Notes: generated by a model from the sequence alone, not told the origin. Counted from the stretch's first letter, positions 48,025 through 57,036 are shown. The stretch: 64,000 bases of DNA from Streptosporangium canum (GCF_900113865.1 NZ_FOQY01000001.1:256877-320876), one strand, 5' to 3'. A program made the numbers and translations.

Positions 48025-48765
48025 GTGAGCCCCATCGAGCTGTCACCGGTCACCGCCGTCGCCGTCGTCCTCCTGGCCCTCGCGGGCGCCGCCGTCGCCC
48101 TGCTCGGCCGCCTCGGGCACGCCCGCGCCGTGCTCACCGCGTGCCTGCGGGCGGCCGTCCAGCTCGGCGCGGTGGCGCTGATCATCGTCTGGGCCGTCGA
48201 TCGACCGCTCGCGGTGGCGGCCTTCGTGCTGGTCATGTACGGCGTCGCGAGCCTGACCGCGGGGCGCAGGATCACTTCGGGCCGGGCGGTCCGGTGGGCC
48301 GCCGTACCCGTCGCGGTGGGGGCCCTGCCGGTCCTCGCGCTGCTCGTCGGCACCGGGACCGTCCCGCTGAAGGGCATCACGCTGATCCCCGTCGCGGGCA
48401 TCCTGCTCGGCGGGTGCCTGACGGTCACCGCGCTCGCCGGACGGCGGGCGGTGGACGAACTGGTCCAGCGGCGCGGCGAGGTCGAGGCGGCGCTCGCGCT
48501 GGGATTCTCCGAGCGGGACGCGGCGCTGGAGATCTGCCGCCCGGCGGCGGCTCAGGCGCTGGTGCCCGCGCTGGACCAGACCTCGACCGTGGGACTGGTC
48601 ACGCTGCCGGGGGCCTTCGTCGGGATGCTGCTGGGCGGGGCGAGCCCGCTCCAGGCCGGGGTCGTCCAGCTCGTCGTGCTGGTCGCGCTGCTGGCGGCCG
48701 AGGCCACGGCCGTACTCGTCACGATCGAACTGGCGGCTCGGGGCCGGTTCCCGGCGCGCCGGTGA
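48025..48765 (+). CDS. FetB/UPF0014 family permease
   Basis: Membrane protein of 246 residues with about seven helices, of the UPF0014/FetB family, known in E. coli as the permease of an iron-export ABC transporter. Typical phrases: LITVVLLALAGAAVAL-like N-terminus, AALALGFSERDAALEI and TVGLVTLPGAFVGMLLGGASPLQAG. No FetA ATPase gene is adjacent, so the partner must be elsewhere. GTG start at 48025. Its 3' end overlaps the convergent CPBP gene by about 47 bases. Confidence 0.82.
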   Translation: MSPIELSPVTAVAVVLLALAGAAVALLGRLGHARAVLTACLRAAVQLGAVALIIVWAVDRPLAVAAFVLVMYGVASLTAGRRITSGRAVRWAAVPVAVGALPVLALLVGTGTVPLKGITLIPVAGILLGGCLTVTALAGRRAVDELVQRRGEVEAALALGFSERDAALEICRPAAAQALVPALDQTSTVGLVTLPGAFVGMLLGGASPLQAGVVQLVVLVALLAAEATAVLVTIELAARGRFPARR

Positions 48766-49804
48766 GACGGCCGCCCCCGGAGCCGGGCTCGGCGGGGGCG
48801 AGGCGGGCGAACAGGTAGCCCAGCGAGTTGGTCGCGACGTGGAACAGCGAGGGGGCGGCCAGGCCTCCCCGGCGGCGGAGCTCGGCGAAGAACACCCCGG
48901 CCACCCCGGTGGCGGCCACCGACCCGGCCACCACCCGCGCCGCCTCCCACGGCGACGCCCGCACCGGCGGGCCCGGCGCGGCCCCGTCCCCCCGCCCGTC
49001 CTCCCCCTGGCGCCCGTCTTCCCTCCGCGACCCGTCTTCCCTCCGCGACCCGTCTTCCCTCCGCGACCCGCCTTCCCTCCGCGACCCGCCTTCCCTTCGC
49101 GGCCCGTCTCCTCTTCGCCGCTTGTCTTCCCCCTGGCGCTCATCTTCCCTCCGCCGCCCGTCGCCCCTCCGCGGCCCGTCGCCGGGCGGCTCCCCCGCCG
49201 CCAGTCCGCTCAGCGCGGGATTGGCGGCCATCATGTCGATCGCGGGGAGCACGTGCCAGAGGCCGAACAGGGCCGAGGAGACGGCGGTGGCCGTACGGGG
49301 GCCGTGGGAGCGGGCGAGGAGGGCGTGCAGGACCCCGCGGAAACCGACCTCCTCCAGCAGGACCGTGCCGACCGGCACCTGGAGCAGGGCCTCCTCAAGC
49401 GCACGGGCCCGGGAGAGCGACAGCGCCCGCTCGTCGCGGAAGAAGCGGCGGGTGGCCGGGACGGCGATCCCCACGGCGTAGACCCCGGCCACGGCCGAGG
49501 CGAGGGCGCCGCCGATCCGCAGGCCGCGCGGGCCTTCATGGAACCCCAGCTCGGACCAGGACAGCCCGGAGCGGCGGGCCAGGGCGAGCAGCGCGCAGGT
49601 GGCGGCGGTCGAGGTCAGGGGGGCCAGGCGCGGCGCGACGCGGTTGTTGAGGACGTTGGCCGTCGCCAGGACGGCCACCGCGCTCGCGAGCACCGCCCTC
49701 CGGTCCGTCGTCAGGACGGCCACCGCGCCCGCGGGCACCGCCCTCCGGTCCGCCGTCAGGACGGCCACCGCGCTCGCGAGCACCGCCCTCCGGTCCGCCG
49801 TCAT
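48719..49804 (-). CDS. CPBP family intramembrane metalloprotease with repeat insertions
   Basis: Membrane protein of 361 residues. CPBP (Abi) motifs are present: EEVGFRGVLHALL, FGLWHVLPAID and FHVATNSLGYLF. The N-terminus carries three copies of TADRRAVLASAVAVL-type units. Between the second and third catalytic motifs sits a charged stretch of about 60 residues built from RREDGS-like units. ATG at 49804 is used. The insert is expected on the cytoplasmic side of the membrane, by topology inference. Downstream of whiB on the same strand. Role unknown; CPBP proteases process signalling or maturation substrates. Confidence 0.72.
   Translation of the reverse strand: MTADRRAVLASAVAVLTADRRAVPAGAVAVLTTDRRAVLASAVAVLATANVLNNRVAPRLAPLTSTAATCALLALARRSGLSWSELGFHEGPRGLRIGGALASAVAGVYAVGIAVPATRRFFRDERALSLSRARALEEALLQVPVGTVLLEEVGFRGVLHALLARSHGPRTATAVSSALFGLWHVLPAIDMMAANPALSGLAAGEPPGDGPRRGDGRRREDERQGEDKRRRGDGPRREGGSRREGGSRREDGSRREDGSRREDGRQGEDGRGDGAAPGPPVRASPWEAARVVAGSVAATGVAGVFFAELRRRGGLAAPSLFHVATNSLGYLFARLAPAEPGSGGGRLTGAPGTGPEPPVRS
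49018..49107. repeat. Five 18-bp repeats coding for RREDGS units
   Basis: Five in-frame units of CTTCCCTCCGCGACCCGT (the last diverged) start at 49018, 49036, 49054, 49072 and 49090. They encode the charged insert of the CPBP protease. Weaker relatives continue to about 49190. Confidence 0.9.
49665..49799. repeat. Three 45-bp repeats in the CPBP N-terminus
   Basis: Copies at 49665, 49710 and 49755, nearly identical, each encoding 15 residues. The start codon of the gene lies just after the third copy on the minus strand. Confidence 0.9.
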
Positions 49805-49895
49805 GGCCGTGCCACCCTGCTCCGCCCGCTCCGCGTCCCGGATCCGCGCACCTTGATCCTCCTCAGCCTCGGGTCCGAGGCTATGCGGGGCGGGC

Positions 49896-50159
49896 TCATC
49901 CCGCGGCGGGCTGCCGCCATCCGGAGGGGAACCGCAGGCTGCGCCGTTCCTGGACGGTGAGGCCGCCCCAGATCCCCTCGGGCTCCCCCGCCCGCACGGC
50001 GTAGGCCCGGCAGTCCGCCAGCACCGGGCATCCCGCGCAGACCGCCTTCGCCCGCGCCTCCTGCTCGGCCGACTGCGCCAGTGGAAAGAACAGCTCGGGA
50101 TCGCTCGCGCGACAGGCGCCCCGTATGGCCCAGCCGATCTCGCGCACCTTCCGCCGCAT
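49896..50159 (-). CDS. WhiB-family iron-sulfur regulator
   Basis: Wbl protein of 87 residues. Four Cys for a [4Fe-4S] cluster are seen: GAC, AVC, GCPV and DCRAY (C-x2-C-x5-C core). The G[VI]WGG turn occurs as EGIWGGLTVQERR, followed by a basic tail that contacts DNA or sigma factor. ATG at 50159 with AGGGGG seven bases upstream. Such proteins tune development, redox and drug-resistance genes in actinobacteria; which WhiB paralogue this is cannot be told from sequence alone. Confidence 0.94.
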   Translation of the reverse strand: MRRKVREIGWAIRGACRASDPELFFPLAQSAEQEARAKAVCAGCPVLADCRAYAVRAGEPEGIWGGLTVQERRSLRFPSGWRQPAAG

Positions 50160-50260
50160 GACATCGCCCCCTGATGGATCGCCGGCCCTCAGACTAGGCG
50201 GATCCCAGCGGTACGGCATCAGCCTCCCGGCGGATTCAGGGGTAACCGCCGGGGTGTATC

Positions 50261-50914
50261 TCAGCAGGCCGCGGCGCCCTCGGTGTATCCCTTGGCGAAG
50301 AGCGCCTGGCGCTGCTCCGCCGTACCGTGGGCGTCGGGGCGCAGCCAGTCGTCGGTGGGGTCTCCCGCCGCGGCGAGGTTGAGGAACAGCTCGTCCCTGT
50401 CGCCCGGCTCCGCCTCCAGCGACCCGCCTGCGACGAGCGCGCCGAGGGTGCCGCCCGCGTAGCAGTCGGCCTGGAGCTCGCGCTCCACGTTGAGCCGGAA
50501 GCCGCTGTTCAGCTGCGCCTGTACGGCGTGCCCGAACTCGTGCGGGATGATCACGTAGACCGAGCCGTCGCCCATCTCGTCGTAGAGTTTGCGCATCCAG
50601 CGCTCGTCGTAGGCGATGAAGTGCCCGTCCGCGCAGTAGAAGGCGTTGTTCGGCACCGAGGGCAGGCCGCCGCAGTCGGGGCCGTCGTCCCCCCGGTAGG
50701 CGGTGAAGGCGGTGACCGGGCGGTAGGCCAGCCCGTCGGCGGCGAAGGCCTGCCGCCAGTAGGCCTCGCTGAGCTCCTTGGCCAGCCGGAGGTCGGACTC
50801 GAACGTCTGCCCCAGCGGGGCGGGCGTGGCGGCGTCGGGGCCCGGCCGGTCGCTCCCGCAGGCCACGGCTGTGGCCATCAGGAGCAGCAGCAGAAGGCAG
50901 CGGCGGACTTTCAT
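50261..50914 (-). CDS. Neutral zinc metallopeptidase lipoprotein
   Basis: Exported metallopeptidase of 217 residues. Signal peptide MKVRRCLLLLLLMATAVACGS has a lipobox ending AVAC. The catalytic zinc motif is HEFGHAVQ (HExxH), the third ligand probably in the ELQADCYAG segment. Matches the YpfJ-like neutral zinc metallopeptidase family. ATG at 50914 is used; an ATG at 50923 is also possible. It stands alone near the GCS2 gene on the same strand. Confidence 0.86.
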   Translation of the reverse strand: MKVRRCLLLLLLMATAVACGSDRPGPDAATPAPLGQTFESDLRLAKELSEAYWRQAFAADGLAYRPVTAFTAYRGDDGPDCGGLPSVPNNAFYCADGHFIAYDERWMRKLYDEMGDGSVYVIIPHEFGHAVQAQLNSGFRLNVERELQADCYAGGTLGALVAGGSLEAEPGDRDELFLNLAAAGDPTDDWLRPDAHGTAEQRQALFAKGYTEGAAAC

Positions 50915-50999
50915 GCGCCTCATCCTGACCCAGCCGGCCGCTCCGTGCGACAGCTCTCCCACCGCTGACCGGTTTCCTCCCGGAATCCCGCCGCGGGGG

Positions 51000-52469
51000 T
51001 CAGGGGGACGGCCAGGTGTGCACGGGCTCGTTGGTGTGCATGTGCTCGATGTAGCGCAGGGTCATCCGGCGCAGCGCCTCGTGCCTGTCGAGGTCCCCCA
51101 GCTCCTTCACGGTGTCGATCTGCCAGCTCGCCCCGGTCCTGCCGGTCACGCACCGCTGCTCGATGATCCCCAGCAGCCGGTCCCTGGGCTCGGGGTTCAC
51201 GCCCCACAGGTCGAGGCCCTCGTAGGCGAGCGGCAGCAGCCGGCGCAGGATCAGCTCGGCGGCGGCCACCTCGCCGAGTCCCGGCCAGTAGAGGCGCGCC
51301 TCCAGCCCGTGCCGGGCGGCGGCGTGCAGGTTGTCCCCGGCCGCGGCGAAGGACATGCGCGTCCACACCGGCCGTTCGGCGTGGGGAAGCACGCGCATGA
51401 GGCCGTAGTAGAACGCGGCGTTGGCGGCGACGTCGGCGACCGACGGCCCGGCGGGCAGCACCCGGTTCTCCACCCGCAGGTGCGGGATGTCGCCGACGAC
51501 GGCGTAGACCGGCCGGTTCCACCGGTAGACGGTGCCGTTGTGCAGGGTCAGCTCGTCCAGCGCGGGGGTCACGCCGCGGGCCAGCTCCTCACGCGGGTCG
51601 GCGTCCTCGCAGATGGGCAGGAGCGCGGGGAAGTAGCGCGCGTTCTCCTCGAACAGGTCGAAGACCGAGGTGATCCACCGCTCGCCGAACCACACCCTCG
51701 GCCGCACGCCCTGGGTCTTCAGCTCCACCGGCCGGGTGTCGGTGGCCTGCTCGAACAGCGGGATCCTGGTCTCCTGCCAGAGTTGCCGGCCGAACAGGAA
51801 CGGGGAGTTGGCCGCCACCGCCACCTGGGCGCCCGCGATGGCCTGGGCCGCGTTCCAGTGGGCGGCGAAGGCCGCGGGGCTGACCTGGAGGTGGAGCTGG
51901 AGGCTCGTGCAGGCCGCCTCGGGTGTGATGCTGTCGGCGTAGGTGTCGAGGGTCTCCTCACCGTCGATCGACAGGTGCAGGTCCTCGCCCCTGGCCTCGA
52001 AGATCTGCTCGTTGAGCAGCTTGTAGCGCGGGTTGGCCGACAGCGTGCCCTCGTGCACGTCGCTCTCCCGCAGGGTGGGCAGGATGCCCACCATCACCAG
52101 GTGCCCGCCGACCGTGTGGGCCCGGCTCTCCGCGTGGTTGAGCCGGTCCCGCACGACCTTCTCCAGCCGCACGGGGCCGTCCCCCTCGAGGGACTCCGGC
52201 ATGACGTTGATCTCCACGTTGAACTGGCCGAGCTCGGTGGCCCAGTCCGGCTCGGCGATCGCCGCCAGCACCTCGGCGTTCTTCATCGCGGGATCGCCGC
52301 GGTCGTCCACGAGGTTGAGCTCGATCTCCAGCCCGGCCTTCGGCTGGTCGAACTCGAACCTCGCCTCGCGCAGCATCTGCGCGAAGACGTCAAGACATCG
52401 GCGGACCTTGTCCCGGTATCGCCGTCGGTCCTCCCGGCTGAACACCATCGCAGGCACATCGCGACCCAT
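51000..52469 (-). CDS. GCS2-family glutamate--cysteine ligase-like protein
   Basis: Carboxylate-amine ligase of 489 residues. Key phrases: GLEIELNLVDDRGD, FNVEINVMPESLEGDG, LHLQVSPAAFAAHWNAAQAIAG, and VENRVLPAGPSVADVAANAAFYYGL. Length and motifs place it in the GCS2 group. Mycothiol organisms use related enzymes in ergothioneine and other pathways, so the real substrate may not be cysteine. ATG at 52469 (MGRDVPAMVFSRED). Immediately downstream of the LuxR response-regulator gene. Confidence 0.85.
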   Translation of the reverse strand: MGRDVPAMVFSREDRRRYRDKVRRCLDVFAQMLREARFEFDQPKAGLEIELNLVDDRGDPAMKNAEVLAAIAEPDWATELGQFNVEINVMPESLEGDGPVRLEKVVRDRLNHAESRAHTVGGHLVMVGILPTLRESDVHEGTLSANPRYKLLNEQIFEARGEDLHLSIDGEETLDTYADSITPEAACTSLQLHLQVSPAAFAAHWNAAQAIAGAQVAVAANSPFLFGRQLWQETRIPLFEQATDTRPVELKTQGVRPRVWFGERWITSVFDLFEENARYFPALLPICEDADPREELARGVTPALDELTLHNGTVYRWNRPVYAVVGDIPHLRVENRVLPAGPSVADVAANAAFYYGLMRVLPHAERPVWTRMSFAAAGDNLHAAARHGLEARLYWPGLGEVAAAELILRRLLPLAYEGLDLWGVNPEPRDRLLGIIEQRCVTGRTGASWQIDTVKELGDLDRHEALRRMTLRYIEHMHTNEPVHTWPSP

Positions 52470-52507
52470 ACTTCGCAGAGTCGCACATAAGTTACAGATA
52501 GTACAGG

Positions 52508-53146
52508 TCAGACCAGGCGTCGCGCGGTGGCCCACCGGGAGAGCTCGTGGCGGTTGGAGAGCTGAAGCTTGCGCAGGACGGACGAGACGTGGGTCTCCAC
52601 GGTCTTGACCGAGATGAACAGCTCCTTGGCGATCTCCTTGTAGGCGTAGCCGCGGGCGATCAGGCGCAGGACCTCGCGTTCGCGCTGGGTCAGCGAGTCG
52701 AGCTCGGGGTCGATCGGCGGGGCCTCGCTGGAGGCGAAGGCGTCCAGCACGAAGCCGGCCAGTCTCGGGGAGAACACCGCGTCGCCGTCGGCCACCCGGC
52801 GGATGGCGTCGGTGAGCTCGCGGCCGCTGATGGTCTTGGTGACATACCCTCGGGCACCGCCGCGGATCACGCCGATGACGTCCTCGGCGGCGTCGGAGAC
52901 CGACAGCGCGAGGAAGCGGACCGAGGAGCCGGAGCCGAGGACGCGGCGGAGCACCTCCTGGCCGCCGCCGCCGGGCATGTGCACATCGAGCAGGACCACG
53001 TCGGGCTGGAGCTCCGCGATCGTCCTGACCGCGGACTCGACGTCCTCGGCCTCCCCGATCACCTCGATGGAGTCGCCCAGCTCGGCGCGGACACCGGAGC
53101 GGAACAACCGGTGGTCGTCGACGATCAGAACCCTGATCGCGCTCAT
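52508..53146 (-). CDS. LuxR/NarL-type response regulator
   Basis: Response regulator of 212 residues. Receiver domain with acidic pair in VLIVDDHRLFRSG, phosphoacceptor Asp in VVLLDVHMPGG, and Lys in GYVTKTISG. The C-terminal LuxR HTH is SLTQREREVLRLIARGYAYKEIAKELFISVKTVETH. The partner histidine kinase gene lies 55 bases upstream on the same strand. Together with the divergent PspC gene this forms a LiaFSR-like set. Confidence 0.95.
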   Translation of the reverse strand: MSAIRVLIVDDHRLFRSGVRAELGDSIEVIGEAEDVESAVRTIAELQPDVVLLDVHMPGGGGQEVLRRVLGSGSSVRFLALSVSDAAEDVIGVIRGGARGYVTKTISGRELTDAIRRVADGDAVFSPRLAGFVLDAFASSEAPPIDPELDSLTQREREVLRLIARGYAYKEIAKELFISVKTVETHVSSVLRKLQLSNRHELSRWATARRLV

Positions 53147-53201
53147 GAGCCCTCCCCCGCCGTCCGCGCTCCCGCACTGCCGTTCTTCCTGGCTCGCTCG
53201 C

Positions 53202-54416
53202 TCACGTCTTCTCCAGCTTCATGGTCAACATCACTTCCGTGCCCTCGCCGGCCTCGGTCCGCACCCGGGCGCTGCCGCCGTGGCGTTCCATCCTGCCGAT
53301 GATCGACTGGCGGATGCCCATCCGGTCCTCGGGCACCTGTCCCATGTCGAACCCGACACCACGGTCCCGGACGAAGATGGTGACCTCCTCCGGCTCCGCC
53401 TCGGCGTAGACGGAGATGACCGATGATTCAGAGTATTTCGCGGCGTTGACCATAGCTTGCCGTGCGGCCTGCATCATCGCGGACAGTTCCGGGGTCAGCG
53501 GGCAGTCGCCGACGCAGACGACCTCGATCGGCACCCCGTGCGCGTCCTCCTCCTCGGCCGCGACCCGGCGCACGGCCGCGGCCACCGAGGCGTCGGCGTC
53601 CTGTTTCGGCTGGTAGAGCCAGTTGCGCAGCTCACGTTCCTGGGAGCGGGCGAGCCGCATCACCTCACGTGAGTCATTGGCGCTGCGCTGGATCAGCGTG
53701 AGCGTGTGCAGTACGGAGTCGTGCACGTGCGCGGCGAACTCGGCGCGCTCCTCCTGCCGGATGCGCTCGCGGCGCTCCCGCTGCAGCTCCTTCCAGAGCG
53801 CGGCCAGCCACGGGGCCGCGATCAGCGCGACGCCGCCCACGACCACCAGCGTGAACATGACGCCCGGACGGGCGCTGCCCAGCTCGTCGGTGACCACCAG
53901 GAAGCCGATGGCGCCGACCACGACGAGCGCCAGCCCGGCGAGCGTGCGGACCCGGTTCTGGCGCCCCTGGCCGACCGTCGAGTTCATCCAGCGCTGCCGC
54001 CGGTCCGGGTCGGCCTGCTGCCACAGGATCAGCGAGCCGATCCCGCCGACCGCGATCGGCCACGCGCCGATCCCGCCGGCCGAGGCCCCGGTGAGCCAGC
54101 CGAGAGCCATCAGCGCCAGCCCTATCGCGCCGTAGGCGGCGACCTGGCTCCAGTCGCGGGAGGGCTCCCTGCCCTCGTACAGCTCGCGCGAGGTGAACAT
54201 CCACAGCGCCGCGTAGGCCACGGCGCCGATCCCGTCCAGGACGGTGAGCAGCACGAACGCCAGCCGCAGCGCGACCGGGTCGAGCCGGAGCTGGGCGGCG
54301 GCGGCCTGGGCCACCCCGGCGACCAGACGACCCTCCACCGGCCTGATCAGCCGAGGGAGGGCGGGTTCTTCCGGGGGCGCGGGCGCCGCGTCATGAATTG
54401 TCGGTCGGTCAGCCAT
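53202..54416 (-). CDS. PspC-domain sensor histidine kinase
   Basis: Membrane kinase of 404 residues. The N-terminus has a PspC-like stretch (RLVAGVAQAAAAQLRLDPVALRLAFVLL) and then six or so hydrophobic segments. The HisKA_3 dimerisation helix has the phosphoacceptor His in AAHVHDSVLHTLTLIQ, followed by the ATPase domain with NAAKYS and RDRGVGFDM. The ATG at 54416 is preferred, with an ATG further upstream (MRRGTPTCDD...) possible. Probably senses envelope stress with the divergent PspC/LiaF-like protein. Confidence 0.9.
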   Translation of the reverse strand: MADRPTIHDAAPAPPEEPALPRLIRPVEGRLVAGVAQAAAAQLRLDPVALRLAFVLLTVLDGIGAVAYAALWMFTSRELYEGREPSRDWSQVAAYGAIGLALMALGWLTGASAGGIGAWPIAVGGIGSLILWQQADPDRRQRWMNSTVGQGRQNRVRTLAGLALVVVGAIGFLVVTDELGSARPGVMFTLVVVGGVALIAAPWLAALWKELQRERRERIRQEERAEFAAHVHDSVLHTLTLIQRSANDSREVMRLARSQERELRNWLYQPKQDADASVAAAVRRVAAEEEDAHGVPIEVVCVGDCPLTPELSAMMQAARQAMVNAAKYSESSVISVYAEAEPEEVTIFVRDRGVGFDMGQVPEDRMGIRQSIIGRMERHGGSARVRTEAGEGTEVMLTMKLEKT

Positions 54417-54557
54417 ATCGTCAGCATCGTCACATGTCGGGGTGCCTCTTCGCATCCGGCGTTCCCCTGACGCGACCCTGAGAGGGGCCTTCCCGCTCCG
54501 GGAGGACTCAGGGGTCTCCCGGATGCGATCTCCGCCGGGGAAGGCCACGATTGGTAC

Positions 54558-56216
54558 ATGACCGACACCGGGAACGCACAGGACCCGGCGAGCACCTCGT
54601 CCGACTCGCCGCCCGCATCCCCCCTTACTGAGGAGCGCGTGCTCCGCCGCAGTGACGAGGGCCGCATGCTCACCGGCGTCTGCGCGGGCCTGGGCCGCTA
54701 CGCCGGGATCGACCCGGTGCTGTTCCGCGTCGGCTTCGCGGTGCTGGTCCTCGGCTCCGGGATCGGCATCATGCTCTACATCGCGGCGTTCCTGCTGATG
54801 CGGGAGGCGAGCGGCGGCCCGGGATACATGGAGCAGTGGACCCGGCGCACCTTCGACAGCGAGACCGTGCTGGCCCTGCTGACCGGCGTGTTCGCCTTCG
54901 GGCTGATCATCAACCTGTCCTCGGACGGCATCGGCACCGGCACGGTCGTGGTCGGCACGCTGTTCGCCATCGTCCTGCTCGCCGCCCACGCCCGCGGCGT
55001 CGACCTGCTGGCCGTGGCCCGTTCGCTGCCCGACCGGCTCCGCGGCCGTCGCGTTCCCCGCCCGTCCGGGCCGCCGCCCGCGGCCTTCGCCCCCGCCCCG
55101 CCCGTCGCGCACCCCTACCCGGCCGCGCCCCCGCAGACCGGATCGATGTCCACCGCCCCCTACGCGGCTCAGGCCCCGGCCGCGGACCCGGCGCCGGTCC
55201 CCGCCCCGCAGGGCGGCGGCACAGCGCCGGCCGGCGACATCCCGTCCGCCGAAAGCACGCCGCTCCCCGCCGACCCGCCCTCCGCCGCGGACACCCGGTC
55301 ACCGGAGAACGCGCCGCCGTACACGGAGACGGCTCCGGTCGCGGACACCCGGTCACCGGAGAACGCGCCGCCGTACGCGGGCACGGCGCCGGTCGCGGGC
55401 GGCCCGCCGCGGGGCGCGTTCCCGGCCGGGGGCATGCCGCCGCCTCCCCGGCCCGCCCCCCGGCCGTCGTTCGACTCCTCCGGCGAGCCGTTCTCGCCCT
55501 ACGGGCCCTACCAGCCCCTGGACCCCCGCAGGCGGCAGCAGCAGTACTCCCCCTATGACCTCTCCGGGTACGGCGGGCCGGTCCGGACGGCGCCCCGGCC
55601 GAAGCGGCCCCGGTCGTTCGTCGGAGGCGTCACCCTGTTCCTGGCCATGATCGTTGGAGGGATCATCATGGCGATCCAAGCCACGTCGGGATCGGTCAAC
55701 ATGACGATCGCCGGCGGCGCGATGCTGATCACCATCGGCGCCGGCCTCCTGGTCGCCGCCTGGTTCGGCCGGGGCGCGGCCCTGGTCGCGGCGGGCACGA
55801 TCATCTCGATCGCCCTGGTCGCGGGGTCCACGCTGACCGACATGCCGAAGAGGTTCGGCAGCTACCACTGGGAGCCGACCAAACTGTCCGAGATCGCCGC
55901 GGACTACGACGTGGGCGTCGGCGAGGGCACCCTCGACCTCAGCGACCTGGCGTTCCCGCCGGGCTCGCGGACCGTCGTCGACGCCTCCGTCTCGGTGGGG
56001 CAGCTCAGCGTGATCCTGCCGCCGACGGTCCGGGTCGAGGTCAACGGATACACCAAACTGGGCGACGTCAAGATCGACCATGCGGTGGAGGGCGGGGCCG
56101 ACATCCGGCACGACAAGATCCTGGAGCCTGAGACGGCTCCGAAGGGCGACGTGGCGACCGTCGTCCTGAACGTCAAGGCGGGCATCGGAGACGTGGAGGT
56201 GCGCCGTGCGGCCTGA
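54558..56216 (+). CDS. PspC/LiaF-like membrane protein
   Basis: Protein of 552 residues. Residues about 25-90 are a PspC domain (VLRRSDEGRMLTGVCAGLGRYAGIDPVLFRVGF) with membrane helices. A long Pro-rich cytoplasmic segment follows, containing a duplicated 18-residue unit. Further membrane helices (VTLFLAMIVGGIIMAI and others) come next, then a C-terminal LiaF-like beta domain (DYDVGVGEGTLDLSDLAF, SVGQLSVILPPTVRVEVNG). ATG at 54558. Divergent from its presumed kinase partner; the next small gene overlaps its stop by 11 bases. Confidence 0.85.
   Translation: MTDTGNAQDPASTSSDSPPASPLTEERVLRRSDEGRMLTGVCAGLGRYAGIDPVLFRVGFAVLVLGSGIGIMLYIAAFLLMREASGGPGYMEQWTRRTFDSETVLALLTGVFAFGLIINLSSDGIGTGTVVVGTLFAIVLLAAHARGVDLLAVARSLPDRLRGRRVPRPSGPPPAAFAPAPPVAHPYPAAPPQTGSMSTAPYAAQAPAADPAPVPAPQGGGTAPAGDIPSAESTPLPADPPSAADTRSPENAPPYTETAPVADTRSPENAPPYAGTAPVAGGPPRGAFPAGGMPPPPRPAPRPSFDSSGEPFSPYGPYQPLDPRRRQQQYSPYDLSGYGGPVRTAPRPKRPRSFVGGVTLFLAMIVGGIIMAIQATSGSVNMTIAGGAMLITIGAGLLVAAWFGRGAALVAAGTIISIALVAGSTLTDMPKRFGSYHWEPTKLSEIAADYDVGVGEGTLDLSDLAFPPGSRTVVDASVSVGQLSVILPPTVRVEVNGYTKLGDVKIDHAVEGGADIRHDKILEPETAPKGDVATVVLNVKAGIGDVEVRRAA
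55287..55394. repeat. Two 54-bp repeats in the PspC/LiaF-like gene
   Basis: Copies at 55287 and 55341 begin GCGGACACCCGGTCACCGGA and encode an 18-residue unit including TRSPENAPPY. In frame. Confidence 0.85.
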
Positions 56217-56415
56217 GGTCGACCGGACGACGGAGCGCGGCAGGCTGCACCGGACGGACTGGATGGCCCTGCTCAGCGGCGTGCTGTTCATCGCGGTCGG
56301 GACCGTCCTGATCAGCCGGCCGGACATCGAACCGGTGATCATGATCCCGGTCGTCCTGTGCGGCCTGGGCTTCGCGGGCCTGGTCGCCATCCTTGTCCGG
56401 GCGGTCCGGCGCTAG
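56206..56415 (+). CDS. Small two-helix membrane protein
   Basis: Protein of 69 residues with a polar N-terminus (MRPEVDRTTERGRLHRTDW) and two helices (ALLSGVLFIAVGTVLI and IMIPVVLCGLGFAGLVAILV). The GTG start at 56206 lies inside the end of the PspC/LiaF-like gene, so it is probably translated from the same message. Function unknown; it may assist the envelope-stress protein. Confidence 0.7.
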   Translation: MRPEVDRTTERGRLHRTDWMALLSGVLFIAVGTVLISRPDIEPVIMIPVVLCGLGFAGLVAILVRAVRR

Positions 56416-56460
56416 ACCGACCTCACGGCCTTCATTCAACCCAAGCGTTAGACTTGGAGC

Positions 56461-57036
56461 ATGTTGGTCCTGGAGTTCGTCAGCACGGTCCGCGCGACCC
56501 GGAGCGGGCTGCTGGACACGCTCCCGGACGTCGAGGGCATGACCGAGTGGGGCCGGGCCCACGCCGCCGAGCTGGGGATCACCGCCGGCTTCACCGCCAC
56601 CGAGGACCTGTGGCGCGAGGTGGTGGAGCTGCGGCAGGCCGTACGGGCCCTGCTCGCCAGGGCCGTCGCGCCGGGCCCGGCGAGCAGCGCGGACGCCGAC
56701 CGGCTGCCGGGATTCACCGAGTCGCTCGACCTGGTCAACGCCACGGCGCTCGCCGCGCCGCTGGCCCCCCGGCTGGACTGGCCGGCTGAGGGCGCCCCGG
56801 TGGCCACGAGCGTCCCGGCGGGCGAGAGGGCGCAGTCCCCGCGCATCCGGGCCGCCCTCGCCACGTCGGCGATAGAGCTGCTGGCCGGACCGGCCCGCGA
56901 GCAGCTGCGCGCGTGCCCGGCCCCCCGCTGCGTGCTCTATTTCGTCAAGGAGCACAGCCGCCAGGAGTGGTGCTCGGTCGGGTGCGGCAACCGGGCCCGC
57001 GCCGCCCGCCACTACCACCAGCACAAGGGCCGGTGA
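56461..57036 (+). CDS. CGNR zinc-finger (ABATE) regulator
   Basis: Protein of 191 residues with an ABATE-type N-terminal domain and the C-terminal zinc-binding CGNR motif (RACPAPRCVLYFVKEHSRQEWCSVGCGNRARAARHYH), two CxxC-like pairs. It is thought to be a stress-inducible DNA-binding regulator family. ATG at 56461 lies six bases after TAGACT, suggesting a leaderless message. No partner gene is adjacent on the same strand within 50 bases. Confidence 0.88.
   Translation: MLVLEFVSTVRATRSGLLDTLPDVEGMTEWGRAHAAELGITAGFTATEDLWREVVELRQAVRALLARAVAPGPASSADADRLPGFTESLDLVNATALAAPLAPRLDWPAEGAPVATSVPAGERAQSPRIRAALATSAIELLAGPAREQLRACPAPRCVLYFVKEHSRQEWCSVGCGNRARAARHYHQHKGR

Noticed and set aside
49018-49190. 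CRISPR-like or minisatellite array
   Set aside because: The units are contiguous 18-base coding repeats with no unique spacers.
50998-53177. A 725-codon frame suggesting a response regulator-ligase fusion
   Set aside because: Its first third is the wrong frame of the LuxR regulator gene. The GCS2 ligase has its own ATG at 52469.
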